This document shows positions 1-5,103 of a stretch of 5,103 nt of DNA, in pieces. Positions within the stretch are counted from its first letter, which is position 1; every line of letters starts with the position of its first letter. This DNA comes from Acidovorax sp. (GTDB lineage Bacteria; Pseudomonadota; Gammaproteobacteria; Burkholderiales; Burkholderiaceae_C). The notes below the pieces were generated by a model. It was not told the DNA's origin. It did not search any database and was given only the letters and a program-made list of their open reading frames with translations. Position numbers and translations under genes: made by a program. The stretch covers positions 1 to 5,103 of the forward strand of contig WOZN01000078.1 in NCBI GenBank assembly GCA_011620245.1. Direction: 5' to 3'.

Positions 1-563
1 ACGATGCAGACATTGCCGGCCATCGCCGCGGCCGGGTTGAAGTTGCGCGCCGTGAGGCGAAAGCGCAGGTTGCCGGAGGTGTCGGCGATGTCGGCCTTGA
101 CCAGCGCCACGTCGGGCACCAGCGAGCGTTCCATCACGTAGGTCTCGCCGTCGAACTCGCGCAGTTCCTTGCCTTCGGCGACCTTCGTGCCGACGCCGGT
201 CTTGGTGAAGAAAGCCGGAATGCCGGCGCCGCCGGCCCGGAGTTTTTCGGCGAGCGTGCCCTGCGGCGTGAACTCGAGTTCGAGTTCACCGGCCAGGTAC
301 TGGCGCTCGAACTCCTTGTTCTCGCCCACATAGGACGAAATCATTTTTTTGATCTGGCGCGTTTCGAGCAGCTTGCCCAGGCCAAAGCCATCCACGCCGG
401 CGTTGTTGGAGATCACCGTGAGGTTCTTCACTCCCGAATCGCGCAGCGCATCAATCAGTGCCTCGGGAATGCCGCACAGGCCGAAGCCGCCCACGGCCAG
501 CAGCTGGCCATCGGCAACCACGCCCTCAAGGGCCTTGGCTGCGGAAGGAAATAACTTTTTCAC
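1..563 (-). CDS. scoA: 3-oxoacid CoA-transferase subunit A (ScoA/AtoD type), 3' end outside window
   Basis: This is the alpha subunit of a class I CoA-transferase, a cytoplasmic enzyme that moves CoA from succinyl-CoA or acetyl-CoA to a 3-oxoacid such as acetoacetate. It works with a beta subunit that carries the catalytic glutamate and is presumably encoded next, off the window. The 187 complete codons visible include the family signature GGFGLCGIP (residues 25-33), ISNNAG (51-56), the [10 protein letters not shown]...[12 protein letters not shown] block (81-106) and [14 protein letters not shown] (164-177). Family members are usually about 230 residues, so roughly 45 are missing. I place the start at GTG 563-561, six bases after AGGAG; an adjacent in-frame GTG at 566-564 has only 3 bases of spacing. 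The motif set resembles ScoA more than PcaI of 3-oxoadipate CoA-transferase, which lacks GLCGIP. The exact substrate is inferred. The gene is divergent from the PAS-LuxR gene, its likely regulator. Confidence 0.93.
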   Translation of the reverse strand, partial: MKKLFPSAAKALEGVVADGQLLAVGGFGLCGIPEALIDALRDSGVKNLTVISNNAGVDGFGLGKLLETRQIKKMISSYVGENKEFERQYLAGELELEFTPQGTLAEKLRAGGAGIPAFFTKTGVGTKVAEGKELREFDGETYVMERSLVPDVALVKADIADTSGNLRFRLTARNFNPAAAMAGNVCI

Positions 564-569
564 CACGAT

Positions 570-574
570 CTCCT
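570..574 (-). promoter_or_regulatory. Ribosome binding site of scoA
   Basis: AGGAG on the minus strand lies six bases before GTG 563-561 and three before GTG 566-564. The spacing favours the second GTG, giving a protein beginning MKKLFPSA, which matches how ScoA proteins usually begin. Confidence 0.7.
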
Positions 575-582
575 AGCTAGTT

Positions 583-629
583 TTGATGCGCTACGATACT
601 ACGTATATAGATAAGTAGTATTCCGTAAA
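583..629. promoter_or_regulatory. Overlapping divergent promoters for scoA and the PAS-LuxR gene
   Basis: The 76-base gap between the two starts is AT-rich in its centre, unlike the flanking genes. On the plus strand TTGATG (583-588) and TATAGA (606-611) are separated by 17 bases, a plausible sigma-70 promoter for the regulator with a leader of about 20 bases. On the minus strand TTTACG (629-624) and TATACG (607-602) are separated by 16 bases, a plausible promoter for scoA. The two -10 regions overlap, so polymerases would compete and one bound protein could affect both genes. The boxes were chosen by eye and the exact hexamers are uncertain. Confidence 0.4.
596..621. promoter_or_regulatory. 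Candidate operator: 7-bp perfect inverted repeat
   Basis: ATACTAC (596-602) and GTAGTAT (615-621) are exact reverse complements separated by 12 AT-rich bases; a TACGTA palindrome (600-605) sits in the left arm. The repeat overlaps both proposed -10 regions. LuxR-type HTH proteins bind as dimers to such dyads, so the adjacent PAS-LuxR protein is the natural candidate ligand. Binding is inferred, not shown. Confidence 0.5.
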
Positions 630-639
630 GATTTGCACC

Positions 640-1185
640 ATGGGCGTTGATTACAGACTGGCCTTCGAATTTGCGCCCGTGGGGTTGGTGCTCTCGCGCA
701 ACCGTACCATGGTGGACTGCAACTGGCTTGTCTGTGAAATGTTTGGCGCCTCGCGCGAGGTGCTGATCGGCCAGTCCTTTCAGATTCTCTATCCCAGTGC
801 CGATGAGTACGAACGCCTCGGTGCGCACATGGCACCCATCCTGAACGCCAAGGGCCACTATGCCGACAACCGCATCATGAAGCGGGCCAACGGCGAACTG
901 TTCTGGTGCCATGTGTCAGGCCGGGCCCTCAACCGCGAGGCGCCCCACGAATCGGGCATCTGGAGCTTTGAAGACCTCAGCTCGCAGCGCACCGTCAAGG
1001 CCGAGCTCACAGCCCGCGAACGCGAAGTGGCGGCCAAGCTGCTGGAAGGCCTGACCTCCAAGGAAATCGGCAAGGCCCTGGAGATCAGCCACCGCACCGT
1101 GGAAATCTACCGCGCCCGCCTGATGCGCAAGTACAACGCCTCCACGGCCGCCGATCTGGTGCACAAGCTGGTGGCGGGTAGTTAG
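640..1185 (+). CDS. PAS domain / LuxR-type HTH transcriptional regulator
   Basis: A 181-residue single-chain DNA-binding regulator of the cytoplasm. Residues about 5-115 form a PAS sensor domain (AFEFAPVGLVL at the start; the region 78-110 with KRANGELFWCHVSGR is typical of the PAS core strands). Residues about 122-178 are a LuxR/FixJ HTH: LTAREREV (123-130), GLTSKEIGKAL (137-147), recognition helix around SHRTVEIYRARLMRK (150-164). There is no receiver domain, so control is probably by a ligand or redox state sensed by the PAS domain; no heme or flavin motif is certain. ATG at 640 gives a full PAS domain. The ribosome site is weak (TAAAG, 626-630), suggesting low expression. It is divergent from scoA across a shared dyad, which suggests it regulates that operon and itself. 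Its stop codon overlaps the convergent PcaC-like gene. Small PAS-LuxR proteins of this kind are common in Burkholderiales; the effector here is unknown. Confidence 0.92.
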   Translation: MGVDYRLAFEFAPVGLVLSRNRTMVDCNWLVCEMFGASREVLIGQSFQILYPSADEYERLGAHMAPILNAKGHYADNRIMKRANGELFWCHVSGRALNREAPHESGIWSFEDLSSQRTVKAELTAREREVAAKLLEGLTSKEIGKALEISHRTVEIYRARLMRKYNASTAADLVHKLVAGS

Positions 1186-1577
1186 GGCTTGTTGCCGGTG
1201 CCGTCCACCACCTCGGACGCCGTGCGAAAGGCCTCTACCGCTGCCGGCAGGCCGCAGTAGATGCTGGCATGCAGCAGCACTTCCTGAATCTCTTGCGCAG
1301 TGGCGCCGTTGTTAAGCGCCCCGCGCACATGGCCCTTGAGCTCGTGCTGCTTGCCCAGCGCCGTGAGGAAGGCCACGGTGATGAGGCTGCGCGTCTTCAT
1401 GTCCAGCCCCGGACGCTGCCACACATCGCCCCAGGCGTTGCGGGTAATGAACTCCTGAATCGGCTGGGTAAACGCCGTGGCATTGCCAAAGGCACGGGCC
1501 ACAAAGTCCTCGCCCATGACCTGCTTGCGCGTGGCCAAGCCTTTGTCGAAGTCTTTGGTGGATGGGGGTTGGGTCAT
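1182..1577 (-). CDS. pcaC: 4-carboxymuconolactone decarboxylase (PcaC-like, CMD family)
   Basis: A 131-residue all-helical CMD-family protein (PF02627 type). True PcaC decarboxylates gamma-carboxymuconolactone to beta-ketoadipate enol-lactone in the protocatechuate branch of the beta-ketoadipate pathway, in the cytoplasm. The sequence follows PcaC closely: FITRNAWGDVWQRPGL (43-58), KTRSLITVAF (61-70), ELKGHVRGALNNGAT (79-93), EVLLHASIYCGLPAA (99-113). The length matches PcaC (about 130). The CxxC pair of AhpD-type peroxidases is absent, which argues against a peroxiredoxin role. The start is ATG 1577-1575, with GGAGA six bases upstream; an in-frame ATG 19 codons earlier (ending at 1634) would add residues unlike the family. 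No other pca gene is visible, so the true substrate is less certain than the family. It is convergent with the PAS-LuxR gene with overlapping stops, and lies downstream of katG behind a terminator, so it probably has its own promoter. Confidence 0.85.
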   Translation of the reverse strand: MTQPPSTKDFDKGLATRKQVMGEDFVARAFGNATAFTQPIQEFITRNAWGDVWQRPGLDMKTRSLITVAFLTALGKQHELKGHVRGALNNGATAQEIQEVLLHASIYCGLPAAVEAFRTASEVVDGTGNKP

Positions 1578-1583
1578 GCGGGC

Positions 1584-1588
1584 TCTCC
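1584..1588 (-). promoter_or_regulatory. Ribosome binding site of the PcaC-like gene
   Basis: GGAGA on the minus strand, six bases before ATG 1577. It decides between this start and the longer in-frame ATG at 1634, which would extend the protein by 19 residues with no family resemblance. Confidence 0.65.
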
Positions 1589-1646
1589 ATTGCGGCGTTG
1601 AGAAACAGGGCCGCATGTTAGCCGGCTCGCCCATGTAGAAAGCACA

Positions 1647-1687
1647 ACGCCACCTGCCCGGCCCACAGCGGGCCTGACAGGTGGCGT
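1647..1687 (-). terminator. Hairpin terminator downstream of katG
   Basis: ACGCCACCTG (1647-1656) pairs perfectly with CAGGTGGCGT (1678-1687). Inside it GGCCC (1660-1664) pairs with GGGCC (1670-1674) around a 5-base loop, leaving a 3x3 internal loop. It begins 11 bases past the katG stop. On the minus strand the stem is followed by a T-rich stretch (TTGTGCTTTCT) rather than a clean T-run, so it may be an imperfect intrinsic terminator or an mRNA 3'-stabilising stem. It would insulate the PcaC-like gene from katG transcription. On the plus strand no T-run follows. Confidence 0.75.
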
Positions 1688-1698
1688 GATCAAGGCGC

Positions 1699-3921
<2,223 letters not shown>

Positions 3922-3925
3922 TCAA

Positions 3926-3954
3926 TTAATACAAATACATCGATAGTTTTTTAA
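3926..3954 (-). promoter_or_regulatory. Candidate katG promoter with two CTAT half-sites
   Basis: On the minus strand TTAAAA (3954-3949) and TATTAA (3931-3926) are 17 bases apart in an AT-rich leader, about 70 bases before the katG start. CTAT occurs at 3957-3954 and 3946-3943, an 11-base step. OxyR sites use ATAG/CTAT tetranucleotides at about this step, but in alternating orientation and four copies; only two, in the same orientation, are seen. OxyR control is usual for katG in this group and is only weakly supported by the sequence. Confidence 0.3.
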
Positions 3955-4026
3955 TAGGACTTACGCAAAGAAGCATGTCACAACGGTACCTGCCTTTGTG
4001 ACACCCTTATTTGCGTAAGTCATATT
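3953..4026. repeat. Large imperfect palindrome, MITE-like or IS-remnant hairpin
   Basis: All pairing shares one axis (paired positions sum to 7979). AATA (3953-3956) pairs with TATT (4023-4026); GACTTACGCAAA (3958-3969) pairs perfectly with TTTGCGTAAGTC (4010-4021); AAG (3971-3973) with CTT (4006-4008); TGTCACAA (3976-3983) with TTGTGACA (3996-4003). Only about four interior mismatches interrupt some 30 paired bases. The 6-base TTTAAT occurs on both sides (3950-3955 and 4025-4030), a possible target duplication but in AT-rich DNA. The ends look like transposon terminal inverted repeats, but there is no room for a transposase. It could instead be a transcription terminator separating katG from the plus-strand genes (ATATTTAATTTT follows on the plus strand) or a protein-binding dyad. 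Confidence 0.7.
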
Positions 4027-4108
4027 TAATTTTCCGCAACCCATGGAACCCGTTCCCCGCGCCATGGTACGGTAGGTGGGATCGACAACAACCCCAAAGG
4101 AGACCCCC

Positions 4109-4176
4109 GTGAGCCGTTACCCATTTCTCCTGACCTGAACACCCTGCCCGAATACATCCATATTCGCGCGCGGATT
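4109..4176 (+). pseudogene. Remnant 5' end of an AhpD/CMD-type peroxidase-related gene, frameshifted
   Basis: AAGGAG (4097-4102) lies six bases before GTG 4109, a good translation start. Reading gives SRYPF, then the frame closes at TGA 4136-4138 after nine codons. In the frame starting at 4129 the text continues PDLNTLPEYIHIRARI to 4176. Joined, this closely recalls the opening of the AhpD-like 'peroxidase-related enzyme' family, which typically starts near SRYP-PDL-LPEDIRARI. Removing two bases (a CT/TC in 4124-4129) would restore one frame. After 4176 the resemblance stops, so the rest is deleted or decayed. The family match is from memory. If wrong, this is a 9-codon upstream open frame with a strong ribosome site. 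Confidence 0.45.
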
Positions 4177-4398
4177 CCGACGAAAGCCTGTTGCTCAGCC
4201 ATGCAGACGCTGCGACGTACCTGTCCAAGAAAAGCCCCGGCAACCAGTGTGCATGGCAGGCACGCCCGGCCAGGCGCAGCAGGGCCTGCCGGATTCGGGT
4301 GCGCGGCACTGACGCCCTCACCCAACGGCACGCTGCCACATTCCGCGCCCGCCCTGCCACAGGCAACTGCCCCCTCCTTCCCACCCTGAGATTCAACC
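4177..4398. other. Intergenic stretch with no supported gene
   Basis: One plus-strand frame stays open to TGA 4387-4389, but its translation is Pro/Ala/Arg-rich with no family resemblance and no ribosome site, as high-GC noise tends to be. GGCAGGC (4255-4261) and GCCTGCC (4284-4290) form a 7-bp inverted repeat of unclear meaning. Together with 3859-4176 this makes a 540-base gap between katG and the CopD-like gene. It presumably holds the promoter of the CopD-like gene, but no convincing -35/-10 pair was found. Confidence 0.5.
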
Positions 4399-4866
4399 AT
4401 GATCTATGCCAGCCTGAAACTGATCCACCTCCTGTCCCTCATCGTCTGGATAGGCGGCATGGTGTTTGCCCAATTTTTCCTGCGCCCCGCAGTCCAGACG
4501 CTGGAGCCAGCCGTGCGCGTGCGATTCATGCACGCGGTGCTGAAGCGCTTTTTTGCCGCCGTGCTGGTGGCCGTGGTGCTGGTGCTGGCCAGCGGCCTGT
4601 GGATGATTGGCCAGGCTGCGCGCGAGGCAGCCCAAACGGGTGGCCGCTTTGCCATGCCGCTGGGCTGGACCGTGATGGCCACGCTCGGGCTGGTGATGAT
4701 GGCCATCTTCGGCCACATCCGTTTCGCCCTGTTCAAGCGCCTGCAGCAATCCGTGGCCGCATCCGACTGGCCCGCAGGCGGCGCAGCGCTGGCCAGCATC
4801 CGCACCTGGGTGGGCATCAACCTCGTGCTGGGTGTGATGACCGTGGTGGTAGCGCTGCTGGCATAG
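4399..4866 (+). CDS. CopD-family four-helix inner-membrane protein
   Basis: A 155-residue hydrophobic protein with four predicted membrane segments at about 5-27, 51-71, 88-110 and 134-154. It resembles the short stand-alone CopD-like proteins of Burkholderiales, related to the membrane domain of copper-resistance protein CopD. Conserved-looking features are LKLIHLLSLIVWIGGM (6-21, His10, Trp17), FMHAVLKRFF (43-52, His45), GLWMIG (66-71) and GHIRFALFKRL (105-115, His106). The membrane histidines could bind copper or heme, but no function is established for the short form. There is no cleavable signal peptide; the first helix is a membrane anchor. ATG 4399 follows only a weak TGAG (4387-4390). 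The gene stands alone on the plus strand; no copA, copB or copC is in view, so a role in copper handling is only a family-level guess. Confidence 0.85.
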   Translation: MIYASLKLIHLLSLIVWIGGMVFAQFFLRPAVQTLEPAVRVRFMHAVLKRFFAAVLVAVVLVLASGLWMIGQAAREAAQTGGRFAMPLGWTVMATLGLVMMAIFGHIRFALFKRLQQSVAASDWPAGGAALASIRTWVGINLVLGVMTVVVALLA

Positions 4867-5103
4867 ACCAACGCCCTCAAGCACGGGCACGGCCTTCAAG
4901 CGCAGGGGCCAAGGGTTCCACTGCCATCGCCATTGACTCACGTTTCACTGGTGTGCACGGGCATCTCCAACAGCGACATCGTGCGCACCTGTCTGGTGCC
5001 TGCTGCGCGAAGGCAAGCGCGCCTGCGTGTGGCAGGCGGATGTCGAACTGGCCCGGGGCGAGGATGACCCTAAAAACGGCAGTTGACCGCTTTGTATTCC
5101 TTG
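4867..5103. other. Downstream region with no supported gene
   Basis: No open frame here has both a ribosome site and a recognisable product. One plus-strand frame reads LLREGKRACVWQADVELARG and ends at a TGA near 5083-5085; it looks protein-like, but the frame is poor upstream, so it could be the tail of a decayed gene. A 7-bp hairpin (CGCCTGC 5020-5026, GCAGGCG 5032-5038) lies inside it without a T-run. TTGACC (5083-5088) could be the -35 of a gene beyond the window. Confidence 0.4.

Noticed and set aside
1578..1634. Longer start for the PcaC-like protein adding 19 residues
   Set aside because: GGAGA is placed for ATG 1577, and the extra residues do not resemble the family.
4026..4400. Minus-strand open frame opposite the 540-base gap
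   Set aside because: No recognisable motif, low-complexity composition, no good ribosome site; it runs through the palindrome edge and the pseudogene remnant.
4393..4941. Minus-strand open frame opposite the CopD-like gene
   Set aside because: His/Gln/Gly-rich translation typical of the antisense of a membrane protein gene; the plus strand has four clean membrane helices.

Overview
The window reads as chromosomal DNA from a high-GC betaproteobacterium. The best guess is Burkholderiales, probably Comamonadaceae (Acidovorax/Variovorax-like). This rests on G/C-rich third positions, on the flavour of the proteins (ScoA-type CoA-transferase beside a small PAS-LuxR regulator, PcaC-like decarboxylase, monofunctional-length KatG, short CopD-like membrane protein), and on GTG starts with AGGAG-type ribosome sites. 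The genus is inferred from memory of these families, not from a search.

Layout. (1) 1-563, minus: 5' three-quarters of a 3-oxoacid CoA-transferase subunit A gene, cut by the window edge. (2) 564-639: a short divergent promoter region with a perfect 7-bp inverted repeat. (3) 640-1185, plus: PAS plus LuxR-type HTH regulator. (4) 1182-1577, minus: PcaC-like carboxymuconolactone decarboxylase; its stop codon overlaps the regulator's stop codon tail to tail. (5) 1647-1687: strong hairpin, probable katG terminator. (6) 1699-3858, minus: complete catalase-peroxidase katG. (7) 3859-4398: 540 bases with no intact gene. It holds the katG leader and a candidate promoter, a large near-perfect palindrome (3953-4026) that looks like a miniature transposon or folded IS remnant, and the decayed 5' end of what looks like an AhpD/CMD-type peroxidase-related gene (4109-4176). 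(8) 4399-4866, plus: four-helix CopD-family membrane protein. (9) 4867-5103: no gene I can support.

How it fits together. The regulator probably controls the divergent CoA-transferase operon and itself from the shared operator, in a ketone-body or short-chain 3-oxoacid use setting. The PcaC-like enzyme belongs to aromatic (beta-ketoadipate) catabolism by family, but no other pca gene is visible. KatG is a peroxide-detoxification gene with no oxyR beside it in this window. I see no novel multi-gene system. The least ordinary items are the palindromic element, the broken peroxidase-related gene beside katG, and the divergent PAS-LuxR/CoA-transferase switch.
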